From: Vagococcus intermedius
GTDB taxonomy: Bacteria; Bacillota; Bacilli; Lactobacillales; Vagococcaceae
Direction of reading: 5' to 3'
DNA length: 64,000 nt
Assembly: GCF_029144185.1 (NCBI RefSeq)
Contig: NZ_CP110232.1
Location: 682,001 to 746,000, forward strand
The notes beneath the pieces were generated by a model. That model ran no database searches, was not told the DNA's origin, and saw only the letters and a program-made list of their open reading frames with translations. Positions 18,821-27,548 of the stretch are shown piece after piece (position 1 is the stretch's first letter; every line of letters starts with the position of its first letter). The position numbers and the translations under genes are program-made.

Positions 18821-20566
18821 ATGATGTGGAATGAAATCTATCGAGAGTGGTGCCAAGTGGAAGGGTTAGCTGAGGAAGTTGTAAAAGATTTGGCTTACTT
18901 GAAAACACAGCCGGATCAATTAAAAGAGGCTTTTTATGCACCTTTAGAATTTGGAACAGCTGGGATTAGAGGAAGATTAGGTGCAGGGATTAATCGTATC
19001 AATCGTTATACTATTAGACAAGTAAGTGAAGGGCTCGCAAGATATATTGACAGTTTTGGGGAAGGTTATAAAGCCCAAGGTGTGATTATAGCTTATGATT
19101 CCCGTTATTACTCAAAAGAGTTTGGATTAGAAACGGCAAAAGTTTTAGCTAGACATCAAATTAAAGCTTATTTATTTGATGAGATGCGACCCACTCCAGA
19201 GCTATCTTTTGCTGTTAGAGAGTTGGGTTGTTTTGCTGGTGTTATGATTACAGCCAGCCATAATCCTGTGGCTTATAATGGTTATAAAATATATGGTCCA
19301 GATGGGGGGCAGTTGCCTCCCAAGCAAGCTAATCAGTTAACAAAATTTGTGAGACAAGTTAAGAATCCCCTTGAAGTAAAGGTGGCCGAACATAGTGAGA
19401 CTAGCCCCCACCAGTTGATTGAAATAGTTGGCCCAGAGATTGATGAATGTTACCTTCAAAAGGTTACTTCAGTGATCATGTCGCCACAATTAATTGCAGC
19501 ATATGGTCAAGAGTTGAAGATTGTTTATACACCTCTACATGGAGTCGGTAAAAAAATAGTGACAAATGCTCTTGCACGAAGTGGTTTTGAGGCTGTTATA
19601 GTAGAGCCTCATCAAGCCGAGGGGGATCCAGCTTTCCCAACTGTTGTCTCACCGAATCCAGAAGAACTTACAGCTTTTGAGTTAGCTATAGCCTTAGCTA
19701 AAAAAGAAGAAGCTGAGATCGTTGTTGCCACCGATCCTGATGCTGATCGATTAGGTGTAGCAGTTCGTAATGGTAGAGAGTATCAATTACTTTCAGGTAA
19801 TCAGATAGCCGCCTTATTAGTTCATTATTTATTAATCAACAAAAAGGAAAAAGGGACCTTGCATCCTAAGGAAACTGTCATTAAATCTATTGTCTCAACA
19901 AATCTAGTCAATGAAATCTGTAAAGAATTTGATAGCCAGGTTATTGAAGTTCTAACAGGGTTTAAATTTATTGGTGAAAAAATTGCGGAGTTAGAACTAA
20001 AGGATGAGACTGCTTTTTTATTTGGTTTTGAAGAAAGTTATGGTTATTTGATTAAACCCTTTGTTCGTGATAAAGATGCGATCCAAGCTTTTATTTTATT
20101 AGCAGAAGTCACTGCTTATTACAAATCAAGGCAAGAAACCTTACTGCAAGGATTGGAAAAGTTATCGCAAAATTATGGCTATTTTAAGGAAGAAACACTA
20201 TCCTTAACTTATGAAGGAATTGCAGGCAAAGAGCATATTCAGACATTGATGTCTTTTTTTAGAACGTCATCTATGAAGACAATAGGTGGTGTTGAAGTTG
20301 TTGGTGTCTCAGACTATCAAAGCGGATTAAAAATAGACCGACGTTCTGGTACTAGTTCTTCACTAGATAGCACGCACTCAGATGTGTTAAAATATTATTT
20401 AGTTGATGACAGTTGGCTAGCTATTCGTCCGTCTGGAACAGAACCTAAGATTAAATTTTATTTTGGTGTTACTGGTAGTTCGGAGAAAGAGGCGTCAAAT
20501 AAATTAATTAAGCTGTTGAAAGCTATTGAAACCTTGATTGCCTGTGTACCAAAGAGTAATAAGTGA
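18821..20566 (+). CDS. pgcA: Alpha-phosphoglucomutase / phosphomannomutase family enzyme
   Basis: Interconverts glucose 6-phosphate and glucose 1-phosphate, supplying UDP-glucose for glycolipids and wall polymers. The protein has 581 aa, the length of the Firmicute PgcA branch. The phosphoserine loop is MITASHNPVAYNGYKIYGP near residue 145, the metal-binding loop is TDPDADRLGVAV near residue 308, the sugar loop is FGFEESYGYL near residue 405, and the phosphate site is RPSGTEPKIKFY near the C-terminus. AAGGAG is 6 bases upstream of ATG 18821. Followed by a small ArsR regulator after 46 bases. Confidence 0.93.
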   Translation: MMWNEIYREWCQVEGLAEEVVKDLAYLKTQPDQLKEAFYAPLEFGTAGIRGRLGAGINRINRYTIRQVSEGLARYIDSFGEGYKAQGVIIAYDSRYYSKEFGLETAKVLARHQIKAYLFDEMRPTPELSFAVRELGCFAGVMITASHNPVAYNGYKIYGPDGGQLPPKQANQLTKFVRQVKNPLEVKVAEHSETSPHQLIEIVGPEIDECYLQKVTSVIMSPQLIAAYGQELKIVYTPLHGVGKKIVTNALARSGFEAVIVEPHQAEGDPAFPTVVSPNPEELTAFELAIALAKKEEAEIVVATDPDADRLGVAVRNGREYQLLSGNQIAALLVHYLLINKKEKGTLHPKETVIKSIVSTNLVNEICKEFDSQVIEVLTGFKFIGEKIAELELKDETAFLFGFEESYGYLIKPFVRDKDAIQAFILLAEVTAYYKSRQETLLQGLEKLSQNYGYFKEETLSLTYEGIAGKEHIQTLMSFFRTSSMKTIGGVEVVGVSDYQSGLKIDRRSGTSSSLDSTHSDVLKYYLVDDSWLAIRPSGTEPKIKFYFGVTGSSEKEASNKLIKLLKAIETLIACVPKSNK

Positions 20567-20612
20567 ATTTATTAGGGGATAGTTGGAGAGAATAAAGTAA
20601 GGAGTGATAGGT

Positions 20613-20918
20613 ATGCCAAAGTTAGAGGCATCAAATGATATAATTGAAAAAGTTAGTCAATTATATAAGGCTTTAGGGGATCCGACTAGATTAAAGATTT
20701 TAACCTTACTCAGTCAATCCGAGATGAATGTGAGTGCGATTGTGACAGAAATTGGTTTAGAACAATCAGCAGTTTCCCATCAATTGAAATTGTTGCGAAA
20801 TAATCATGTGGTCAAATCAAGAAAAGAAGGTAAAATTGTTTACTATTCCCTAGATGATCAACATGTTGTTGATATATTAGGTCAAACCTTTCAACATATT
20901 CGTCATATCGACAAATAA
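20613..20918 (+). CDS. ArsR/SmtB-family metal-sensing repressor, CzrA-like
   Basis: Winged-helix DNA-binding repressor of 101 aa. The helix-turn-helix runs through LGDPTRLKILTLL and EIGLEQSAVSHQLKLLR. The last helix carries DDQHVVDILGQTFQHIRH with the D-x-H and H-x-x-H pattern of the alpha-5 zinc/cobalt site of CzrA and SmtB, and the alpha-3 cysteine pair of ArsR/CadC is absent. This points to a Zn(II) sensor. Start ATG 20613 has AAGGAG 8 bases upstream. No cation-efflux gene is adjacent, so the target is unknown; a Zur-like gene lies 1 kb downstream. Confidence 0.85.
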   Translation: MPKLEASNDIIEKVSQLYKALGDPTRLKILTLLSQSEMNVSAIVTEIGLEQSAVSHQLKLLRNNHVVKSRKEGKIVYYSLDDQHVVDILGQTFQHIRHIDK

Positions 20919-20923
20919 AAAAG

Positions 20924-20985
20924 AAGCGCCTCAAGACAGTTGTTCAAAAGAAAATTTGAACAGGAAAGTTGAGGCGCTTTTTTTA
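20924..20985. terminator. Bidirectional terminator between arsR-like gene and the PPDK regulator
   Basis: AAGCGCCTCAA/TTGAGGCGCTT arms enclose an inner hairpin GTTCAAA/TTTGAAC; T runs flank it on both strands (A run on the left, T run on the right), serving the convergent genes. Confidence 0.88.
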
Positions 20986-20987
20986 GT

Positions 20988-21815
20988 TTAGCCAAAGAAG
21001 CTGAAATCTTGTAAGTCTAATTCGTCAATAATAATTGAGGCAGTTTCCTCGATAGATAAATCAGCAACGTTAATAACGACACACCCAATTTTTTTATATA
21101 AATCTGCAGCGAATTTAAGTTCTTCGTTAATGCAATCAATATTAGAATAGGCCGTGTCAGGGTTAAGGCCATAAGCTCTCATACGTTCTTGTCTAATCTT
21201 ATTTAGAATGTCAGGATTATTAGTTAAGCCGACAATTTTTTTAGGGTCAACATCCCAGAGTTGAGAAGGGATATGGGCTTGAGGCATAAGAGGCAGGTTA
21301 GCAACTTTTAGGTTTTTATTGGCTAAAAATAAACTTAAAGGTGTTTTAGAAGTACGCGAAACACCTAGTAATACAATGTCAGCCTCTAAGAAACCCTTTG
21401 GATCCTTACCGTCATCATATTTAACTGCAAACTCCATTGCGCTAATACGATTAAAGTAATCTTGGTTAAGAGAGTGAACAGCTCCAGCTATGCGATTAGG
21501 TTCGATAGTTGACCGTTTCGAGATTTCGTTTACCAAAGGAGACAGTAAATCCATACAAAAAATATCATGTTCGGCACAAAAAGCATTGGCGACTTGAATA
21601 AACTCTTTAGAAATCATAGTATGGATAATAATAGCTTCATCAGCCAAGGCACCTTCTAAAGCTTCCATCAATTCAGCGGTTTCACTCACAAATGTTTTGC
21701 GAATAAAGGTGATATCCAGTTCTTCATATTGAGCAACTGAAGCTTGGGCTAATTTGGAAGCTGTTTCTCCTGCGGAGTCAGAAATAATGTAAATATAGAT
21801 TGATTTTTTCGACAT
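20988..21815 (-). CDS. Pyruvate, phosphate dikinase regulatory protein (DUF299)
   Basis: Bifunctional ADP-dependent kinase and phosphorylase that switches PPDK or PEP synthetase on and off; in Firmicutes it is known as YqfL. The protein has 275 aa. The start region is IYIISDSAGETASKLAQA and the P-loop-like motif GVSRTSKTPLSLFLANK lies near residue 150, both diagnostic for the family. Start ATG at 21815 (minus strand) follows AAAGGAAAT. It is divergent from the Zur-like gene, with only 68 bases between them. No ppdK or pps gene is present in this window, so its target must lie elsewhere. Confidence 0.93.
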   Translation of the reverse strand: MSKKSIYIYIISDSAGETASKLAQASVAQYEELDITFIRKTFVSETAELMEALEGALADEAIIIHTMISKEFIQVANAFCAEHDIFCMDLLSPLVNEISKRSTIEPNRIAGAVHSLNQDYFNRISAMEFAVKYDDGKDPKGFLEADIVLLGVSRTSKTPLSLFLANKNLKVANLPLMPQAHIPSQLWDVDPKKIVGLTNNPDILNKIRQERMRAYGLNPDTAYSNIDCINEELKFAADLYKKIGCVVINVADLSIEETASIIIDELDLQDFSFFG

Positions 21816-21883
21816 GCTAAATTTCCTTTCTTGCATTTCTGTTTTTAATATTATAGCATAGTTTTGACAGAGAAAGGCAGTTG

Positions 21884-22318
21884 ATGAGAAGCATGCATTT
21901 AGAAGAAGCGCTGAAAGTAATGAAAACCCAAGGGTTTAAGTACACAAAAAAACGCGAAGCAATGTTGCAATTTCTAATTGAAGAAGATAAATATACGAGT
22001 GCCAAAGAAGTCTATGATTTTATGTCAGATGATTACGCCGGAATCAGTTATGACACTATTTACCGAAACTTACATGATTTTTCTAAAATTGATTTATTAG
22101 AAGTGACAGAACTAAATGGTGAAAAGAAGTTTAGATTTCATTGCAGTCATCAACATATAGGACATCACCATCATTTTATTTGTACGGAATGTGGGGCAAC
22201 TAGAGAGATTAGGATGTGTCCGATGGATTATTTTAAGGAGCAACTTTCAGGCTGTGAGATTGAAAGCCATCGTTTTGAAATTTTCGGAAAATGCGAAAAG
22301 TGTTTAAGTAAAAAATAG
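21884..22318 (+). CDS. zur: Fur-family regulator, Zur-like
   Basis: Metal-dependent repressor of 144 aa. The wing-helix contains YTKKREAMLQFL and ISYDTIYRNLHDFSKIDLLE. The metal-site stretch has HIGHHHHFICTECG, a second pair in REIRMCPMD, and a C-terminal CEKC. These closely resemble the order in B. subtilis Zur (poly-His, FICxxCG, ESCPMD, CPDC), favouring zinc uptake control over PerR or Fur. Start ATG 21884 follows AAAGG by 6 bases. The last codons are duplicated just downstream (22301-22382). Confidence 0.87.
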   Translation: MRSMHLEEALKVMKTQGFKYTKKREAMLQFLIEEDKYTSAKEVYDFMSDDYAGISYDTIYRNLHDFSKIDLLEVTELNGEKKFRFHCSHQHIGHHHHFICTECGATREIRMCPMDYFKEQLSGCEIESHRFEIFGKCEKCLSKK

Positions 22319-22382
22319 GATATAAAAAATATCTAAAAGAAGAGTGTTTACGTAAAAAATAGGATATAAAAAATATCTAAAA
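22301..22382 (+). repeat. Tandem 38-bp duplication at the 3' end of zur
   Basis: Copy 1 (22301-22338) and copy 2 (22345-22382) differ at one base and start with TGTTTA, then GTAAAAAATAGGATA. Copy 1 contains the zur stop codon; copy 2 is noncoding. The period is 44 bases. Confidence 0.9.
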
Positions 22383-22398
22383 AAAATTCAAAAGATAG

Positions 22399-22427
22399 TT
22401 GACGTAAAAAAATACTTTCGTTATAAT
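22399..22427 (+). promoter_or_regulatory. Promoter of rpsU
   Basis: TTGACG (22399-22404), 17-base spacer, TATAAT (22422-22427); a near-consensus strong promoter ahead of rpsU-yqeY. Confidence 0.88.
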
Positions 22428-22510
22428 GTAAAAGGACAGTTTTTTTGACGTTTAAGCAACATAACATATAAAAAACGGTTACTTTTTAAGCACGGGGGGA
22501 GGGAATTTGT

Positions 22511-22687
22511 ATGTCAAAAACAGTTGTTAAGAAAAATGAATCTCTTGATGATGCTCTTCGTCGCTTCAAACGTTCCGTTTCAAAAACTGGTACTTTGCAA
22601 GAATACCGCAAACGTGAGTATTACGAAAAACCAAGTGTGAAGCGTAAGAAAAAATCTGAAGCAGCGAGAAAACGCAAGAAATTCTAG
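22511..22687 (+). CDS. rpsU: 30S ribosomal protein S21
   Basis: Small-subunit protein near the anti-Shine-Dalgarno region, 58 aa, the family's normal length. It starts [20 protein letters not shown] and has the family's [23 protein letters not shown] stretch in the middle and a lysine/arginine-rich end ([15 protein letters not shown]). GGGGGAGGG lies upstream of ATG 22511. Strong promoter at 22399-22427. yqeY follows after 24 bases, the conserved Firmicute arrangement. Confidence 0.97.
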   Translation: MSKTVVKKNESLDDALRRFKRSVSKTGTLQEYRKREYYEKPSVKRKKKSEAARKRKKF

Positions 22688-22711
22688 TTTTCAAAGATTG
22701 GAGCTGATTGT

Positions 22712-23155
22712 ATGTCGCTTCTTACAACGTTGAACGAAGATATTAAAACAGCGATGAAAGCTAAAGATAAACCAACTTTAGATGTTCTTCGTTTACTAAA
22801 ATCATCTGTTCAAAACGAACAAATCTCAAAAGGCGCAGACTTAACTTCGGAAGAGGAAGTGACAGTTCTAGCCCGTGAAATGAAGCAACGTCGTGATTCA
22901 CTAGTTGAATTCGAAAATGCTGATCGTCCAGATTTGGTTGAAACAGTAAAAGCGGGAATTACTATAGTTGAAAAATACTTACCTAAACAATTAGACGAAT
23001 CTGAGGTTCGTGAGATTGTAGCTGAAGCCATTGAAAAAACTGGAGCAACTTCTGGAAAAGAATTTGGTAAAGTAATGGGTGCAGTGATGCCTAAAGTTAA
23101 AGGTAAAGCTGATGGTAATTTGGTGAATTCAGTAGTGAAAGAGCTACTAAATTAA
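22712..23155 (+). CDS. yqeY: YqeY family protein (GatB/YqeY domain)
   Basis: A 147-aa all-helical protein related to the tRNA-binding tail of GatB; its exact function is unknown, though a link to tRNA-dependent amidation has been proposed from homology. Visible signatures: LNEDIKTAMKAKDKPTLDVLRLLKS at the N-terminus, YLPKQLDESEVREIV in the middle and GKVMGAVMPKVKGKADG near residue 120, the typical GatB-tail repeat. Cotranscribed with rpsU and ended by a strong terminator. Confidence 0.92.
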   Translation: MSLLTTLNEDIKTAMKAKDKPTLDVLRLLKSSVQNEQISKGADLTSEEEVTVLAREMKQRRDSLVEFENADRPDLVETVKAGITIVEKYLPKQLDESEVREIVAEAIEKTGATSGKEFGKVMGAVMPKVKGKADGNLVNSVVKELLN

Positions 23156-23164
23156 GCAAACATA

Positions 23165-23197
23165 AAAGTTAACAGAGACTCTCTGTTAACTTTTTTT
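23165..23197 (+). terminator. Terminator after rpsU-yqeY
   Basis: AAAGTTAACAGAGA/TCTGTTAACTTT stem with a T run. Confidence 0.9.
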
Positions 23198-23373
23198 GTA
23201 TCCTTAAAATCAAGTCATTCAGCAGTTTTGAGATTTGTAAAGTAAAATGAGGAATTCTTTTTTTGATTAAAAGACAATTATAATCCTAGAGGGAAGTTTC
23301 TTTTTTCGATATTAAAAGTATGGTATATTTAAAGGGGTAAAATAGATTAATTAGTGAAGGAGATGTTCTTTTT

Positions 23374-24372
23374 TTGTTAGACTCAATCAAAGAATCTTTA
23401 GAAATCTTGGTTAAAAATCAAGATGAAGTTCATCAATTATTAGGAAACAATGATCAACATTTAAAATTGATTGAAGAGAATCAGCATGTAGACATTCATA
23501 GTCGCGGTGAAGTGATTAAGATTACGGGTGAAAAAGAAGCAGTACAGCAGGTTTTTAATATCTTGAAAAAGCTTCAAATTTTAATTTTACGTGGGATTCC
23601 AATTAGTACCCCTGATGTTGTGACAGCCTTAAAAATGGCAAACAAAGGGACTTTGGACTATTTTACAGACATGTATGAGGCGGAGATTTTAAAGGATAAA
23701 AATGGTCGGCCAATCCGTGTCAAAACTTACGGACAAAAAGAATATGTTGAAACAATTAAGAAAAAAGACGTAACGTTTGGTGTGGGACCAGCTGGAACAG
23801 GGAAAACTTATCTAGCAGTTGTCATGGCTATTTCGGCCTTGAAGAAAGGTGAGGTTCAAAAAATAATCTTGACTCGCCCAGCAGTTGAGGCAGGAGAAAG
23901 TTTGGGCTTTTTACCAGGAGACTTAAAAGAAAAAGTTGATCCTTATTTAAGACCCGTGTACGATGCTCTTTATGCCATATTTGGTATGGACCATACCAAT
24001 CGTTTAATGGAGAGAGGGATTATTGAGATTGCACCACTTGCCTATATGCGTGGGCGAACATTAGAAGATGCCTTTGTAATTTTAGACGAAGCCCAAAATA
24101 CGACCATTGCCCAAATGAAAATGTTTTTAACACGTCTTGGGTTCAATTCTAAAATGATTGTAAATGGTGATGTGTCACAAATTGATTTACCAAGAGGGGT
24201 GATGAGTGGCTTGGTTCACGCTCAAAAAACGCTAAGCACGATCAATAAGATTGGTTTCGTCACATTTAATTCGAGTGACGTGGTAAGACATCCTGTGGTA
24301 GCTGAGATTATTGAGGCATATAAAGAACAAGGAACAGTAAAGTCATCACAACAGGATATTGATCGAGAGTAA
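23374..24372 (+). CDS. phoH: PhoH family ATPase
   Basis: P-loop ATPase of 332 aa with an N-terminal KH-like segment (residues ~35-65). The Walker A is VGPAGTGKTYLAV near residue 130, Walker B is FVILDEAQNTT near residue 230, and FLTRLGFNSKMIVNGD follows. It is tied to RNA metabolism by its fixed place before pgpH-ybeY-era; the biochemical role is unsettled. The start is taken as TTG 23374, 11 bases after GGAG. An ATG at 23363 touches the ribosome site and ends after five codons. Head of the phoH-pgpH-ybeY-dgkA-era cluster. Confidence 0.92.
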   Translation: MLDSIKESLEILVKNQDEVHQLLGNNDQHLKLIEENQHVDIHSRGEVIKITGEKEAVQQVFNILKKLQILILRGIPISTPDVVTALKMANKGTLDYFTDMYEAEILKDKNGRPIRVKTYGQKEYVETIKKKDVTFGVGPAGTGKTYLAVVMAISALKKGEVQKIILTRPAVEAGESLGFLPGDLKEKVDPYLRPVYDALYAIFGMDHTNRLMERGIIEIAPLAYMRGRTLEDAFVILDEAQNTTIAQMKMFLTRLGFNSKMIVNGDVSQIDLPRGVMSGLVHAQKTLSTINKIGFVTFNSSDVVRHPVVAEIIEAYKEQGTVKSSQQDIDRE

Positions 24373-24420
24373 GGTTGTTTTTGACAAGACCTTTGGTCGA
24401 GTTAAGTGAGGAGTTTTGAT

Positions 24421-26619
24421 ATGAAATTAAAAGATGTCAGAGTTGGTAAGTATAAGTTTGGTAAAAGGTACATGCTTTTATTAGGACTAGGATTTGCCAT
24501 TATTTGTTTTTTATTGGTATATGGAAATGTGAGACAAAAAGAAGTTTCGATTACAGAAGGCCAGTTGGCTGAGGAAACGATTCGTGCCAACAAAACAATA
24601 GAAAATAGATATGAAACAGAAGAAAAAAGAGTATTAGCTGCCGAAGCAGTCAGTCCAGAATATACTTACAGTAAAGATATTGGACGCAAACAGACAGAAT
24701 TAATTGAACAACTTTTCAAATTGATTACAGAAGTAAGTCAAGAAGCTAAGAAGGAATATGAGAGTGAGCGGGCTAACACTAAAGATAAAGACAGTGTTCA
24801 AAAAGTAACCAAAGAAGAAAAAGTTGTATTATTAAAGAAAAAATTTGAAAGTATTAATCAGGATGATATTAGTTTTTATCAAGGTTTTCCCAATGTTTTT
24901 TATGAAGGTATTTTTGAATTATCAGAAAGTGATGTTGAAACAGTTAAGAAAGAAAGTATCACACTTGTTGAAACTAAGATGGCTGAACCAATTAGAAGTA
25001 GCAATCTAGAATCAGTTCGTCAGAAGGTCAATGATGAAATTCAATATTTAAATATCAATCGTGATTTGCAACAATTAATTAAATATGTTGCAGATCGAGC
25101 AATTGTTATTAATGAAGCGGCTAATGATAAGAAAACAGAAGAGTTACGTGATCAGGCTAAGAACAATGTGAAGCCTGTTATGATTTATCAAGGTGAAGTG
25201 ATTGTACGTGAAGGAGTTCAAATTGATAAAAGAGCGATTCAAAAGCTTGAGATTTTAGGTTTAACCAATCGAGAACCATCGCTGTTTCCTTTAGTTGCCT
25301 TGGGACTATTGATTATTTTACAAATGGCAGTACTAGGTTACCTTGTGATGACGACCAAAGGTCAAGAGAAGCAAATAAGATTTATGACGTTTTATGTCGT
25401 CATGATGCTAGTCGGTATTATTGTGATGAAAGCACTATTAATTTTTGAAGCTGAAAATATGTCGGCGCTGCCGATGACTTTCCCAGCAGCCTTTACGCCT
25501 CTTGTTTTAAATTTATTTATCAACCGCAGAGCAAGTATTATGGGTGCGTTATTTCAGGTAGCTTTTTCAATCTTCGTTTTTTATGAGTTATTAGGAACGA
25601 GTACGATGTTATTGATTGCTGTGACTTATGCCTTTACCGGGATGATGGCAGCTTTAATTCCTCGTGAAAGGATTGGGCGTCAGCTAGGAGCAGCTGCTAT
25701 CTGGTTGATTATCTTCCCTCTAGTTTTTGTCCTACTAATGGCCATCTATCAAGGGATGGAGTTTCAAGATTCTAAAACATTAACGCTATTAGTTTGTGCT
25801 TTGGTGGGGAATGTCTTTACGTATCTAATGTCTGTAGGGCTACATCCCTATATTGAATTATTACTAAATGATGATAGTGTCCTGGTCTTAAATGAATTAA
25901 GTAATCCTAATCATCCGTTATTAAAGCAATTGTTAGAAGAAGCACCTGGGACTTATCATCATAGTATGATGGTAGCGAGTCTTAGTGCCAATGCGGTAGC
26001 GGATATTGGCGGGAAATCACTCTTAACTCGTGTAGGTTGTTATTATCATGATATAGGTAAAATTAAACATGCTAACTTTTTCGTAGAAAATTTACCTGAT
26101 GGGGCAGAAAATCCTCATAATTTCCTTTTACCAGAAGATAGTAAAGAGATTATATTTAGTCATGTTAGCGAAGGCGTCAAGATTTTAGAAAAGGAAAAAA
26201 TGCCACAAATGGTAATTGATATTTGTCGTCAACACCATGGGACAACGCTGATGAGCTTCTTCTATTCGAAAGCGAAAGAACGAAATTCTGAAGTGACTGA
26301 GGAAGAGTTTAGGTATCCAGGACCACGTCCACAGTCCAAAGAAGCTGGCGTTGTAAGTTTAGCAGATACGTGTGAGGCAGCAGTTCGGGCGATGGATCAT
26401 CCTTCTAATGATAAAATTAGAGAATTTGTCCACAAATTGATTGATGGACGTATCAAAGATGGTCAGTTGGATGATACAGGTTTGACCTTAAAAGAGATTC
26501 GAATTATTGAAAACTCACTGGTTAATGGTTTATGTAGTACCTTCCATTCACGCATTAAATATCCAAAAATGCAGTCAGAAGCCGAAAAGATGAAAAAAGA
26601 ACAGGAAGAGAGATCTTAA
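24421..26619 (+). CDS. pgpH: Cyclic-di-AMP phosphodiesterase PgpH (7TM-HD protein)
   Basis: Membrane enzyme that hydrolyses c-di-AMP to pApA. The protein has 732 aa. One N-terminal transmembrane helix (residues ~16-34), an extracellular helical domain up to about residue 290 with charged repeats, seven transmembrane segments between ~290 and 490, then a cytosolic HD domain with TYHHSMMVASLS, CYYHDIGKIKH and ICRQHHGTT. H and D residues of the HD motif are intact. Start ATG 24421 has GAGGAG 7 bases upstream. Directly followed by ybeY (3-base gap). Confidence 0.95.
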   Translation: MKLKDVRVGKYKFGKRYMLLLGLGFAIICFLLVYGNVRQKEVSITEGQLAEETIRANKTIENRYETEEKRVLAAEAVSPEYTYSKDIGRKQTELIEQLFKLITEVSQEAKKEYESERANTKDKDSVQKVTKEEKVVLLKKKFESINQDDISFYQGFPNVFYEGIFELSESDVETVKKESITLVETKMAEPIRSSNLESVRQKVNDEIQYLNINRDLQQLIKYVADRAIVINEAANDKKTEELRDQAKNNVKPVMIYQGEVIVREGVQIDKRAIQKLEILGLTNREPSLFPLVALGLLIILQMAVLGYLVMTTKGQEKQIRFMTFYVVMMLVGIIVMKALLIFEAENMSALPMTFPAAFTPLVLNLFINRRASIMGALFQVAFSIFVFYELLGTSTMLLIAVTYAFTGMMAALIPRERIGRQLGAAAIWLIIFPLVFVLLMAIYQGMEFQDSKTLTLLVCALVGNVFTYLMSVGLHPYIELLLNDDSVLVLNELSNPNHPLLKQLLEEAPGTYHHSMMVASLSANAVADIGGKSLLTRVGCYYHDIGKIKHANFFVENLPDGAENPHNFLLPEDSKEIIFSHVSEGVKILEKEKMPQMVIDICRQHHGTTLMSFFYSKAKERNSEVTEEEFRYPGPRPQSKEAGVVSLADTCEAAVRAMDHPSNDKIREFVHKLIDGRIKDGQLDDTGLTLKEIRIIENSLVNGLCSTFHSRIKYPKMQSEAEKMKKEQEERS

Positions 26620-26622
26620 ATT

Positions 26623-27099
26623 ATGGAAATAACTTTAATGGATGAAACAAATCAAGTTAGCCAAGTTCAGCTTGATGAAATTGAAAAGATTTTAACCTTT
26701 GCTGGTGAGCAGTTGGATTTAGAAATTGAAACAGAAATGTCTGTAACCTTTATGGATAATGCTAGAATTCAAGAAATTAATCGTGACTATCGTGAAAAAG
26801 ATATGCCAACGGATGTGATTAGTTTTGCTTTAGAAGAGCTTGGTGAAGATGAAATGCCAATTATCTTTGATGAGGAATTTGAAACGATGCCACGCAATAT
26901 TGGAGATATTATGATTTCGATTGAGCGAGCTGAAGAACAAGCCAAAGAATATGGTCATTCATATGAACGTGAGCTTGGATTTTTAGCAATCCATGGCTTT
27001 TTACACTTAAATGGTTATGATCATATGACGCCAGAAGATGAAAAAGAAATGTTTGACTTGCAAAGAAAGATCTTAGAAGCATATGGACTTGAGAGATAA
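26623..27099 (+). CDS. ybeY: Endoribonuclease YbeY
   Basis: Metal-dependent RNase required for 16S rRNA 3' end maturation and ribosome quality control. The protein has 158 aa. The zinc signature HGFLHLNGYDH is at residues ~126-136 and contains all three His. MPTDVISFAL near residue 64 and NIGDIMISIERA near residue 98 are the other conserved blocks. It begins 3 bases after pgpH and its 3' end overlaps the start of the next gene by 17 bases. Confidence 0.96.
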   Translation: MEITLMDETNQVSQVQLDEIEKILTFAGEQLDLEIETEMSVTFMDNARIQEINRDYREKDMPTDVISFALEELGEDEMPIIFDEEFETMPRNIGDIMISIERAEEQAKEYGHSYERELGFLAIHGFLHLNGYDHMTPEDEKEMFDLQRKILEAYGLER

Positions 27100-27478
27100 G
27101 AAAGTCAGTAAAAATAAAAACCTTTTAACTGCTGCAAAACATGCGTGTGACGGTTTGCTTCAGGCCCTTCAAGAAGAACGAAATTTAAAAATCCACGTGG
27201 GAATGGCGGTTGTCATCAGCTTTTTAGGTGTAGCTTTTCAACTGTCATTAACTGAGTGGCGTTGGCTAATGTTAATTATCTTTTTAGTTATCTTAATGGA
27301 AATGCTAAATACGATTACAGAAAATTTAGTAGATTTGATAACAGGTGGTAAGTATCATCCCTTAGCTAAAAAAGTTAAAGATATGGCAGCAGGTGTGGTA
27401 TTATTAAGTGCAGTACTTGCATTAGCAGTTGGTAGTTTGATATTTATTCCCAAGATTATCAATTGGTTATACATGTAA
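27083..27478 (+). CDS. dgkA: Diacylglycerol/undecaprenol kinase, DgkA family
   Basis: Small integral membrane kinase, in Gram-positives acting mainly on undecaprenol to recycle the wall-lipid carrier. The protein has 131 aa with three hydrophobic helices (residues ~40-58, 61-78, 103-125). The family signature is EMLNTITENLVDLI near residue 73, where the metal- and ATP-binding Glu and Asn are present. The ATG at 27083 lies inside ybeY; its own ribosome site is weak, so translation is probably coupled to ybeY. Confidence 0.92.
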   Translation: MDLRDKKVSKNKNLLTAAKHACDGLLQALQEERNLKIHVGMAVVISFLGVAFQLSLTEWRWLMLIIFLVILMEMLNTITENLVDLITGGKYHPLAKKVKDMAAGVVLLSAVLALAVGSLIFIPKIINWLYM

Positions 27479-27548
27479 TAAAATTTTGCAACTGAGACAA
27501 ACAATATATTTTGAAGCTAAGTTGCTAGTTATAGAAAGAGGAAACTAG

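Noticed and set aside
23363-23380. ATG 23363 as phoH start reached by slippage on the T run
   Set aside because: One extra T would join the frames, but the ATG touches the Shine-Dalgarno, leaving no spacing; TTG 23374 is simpler.
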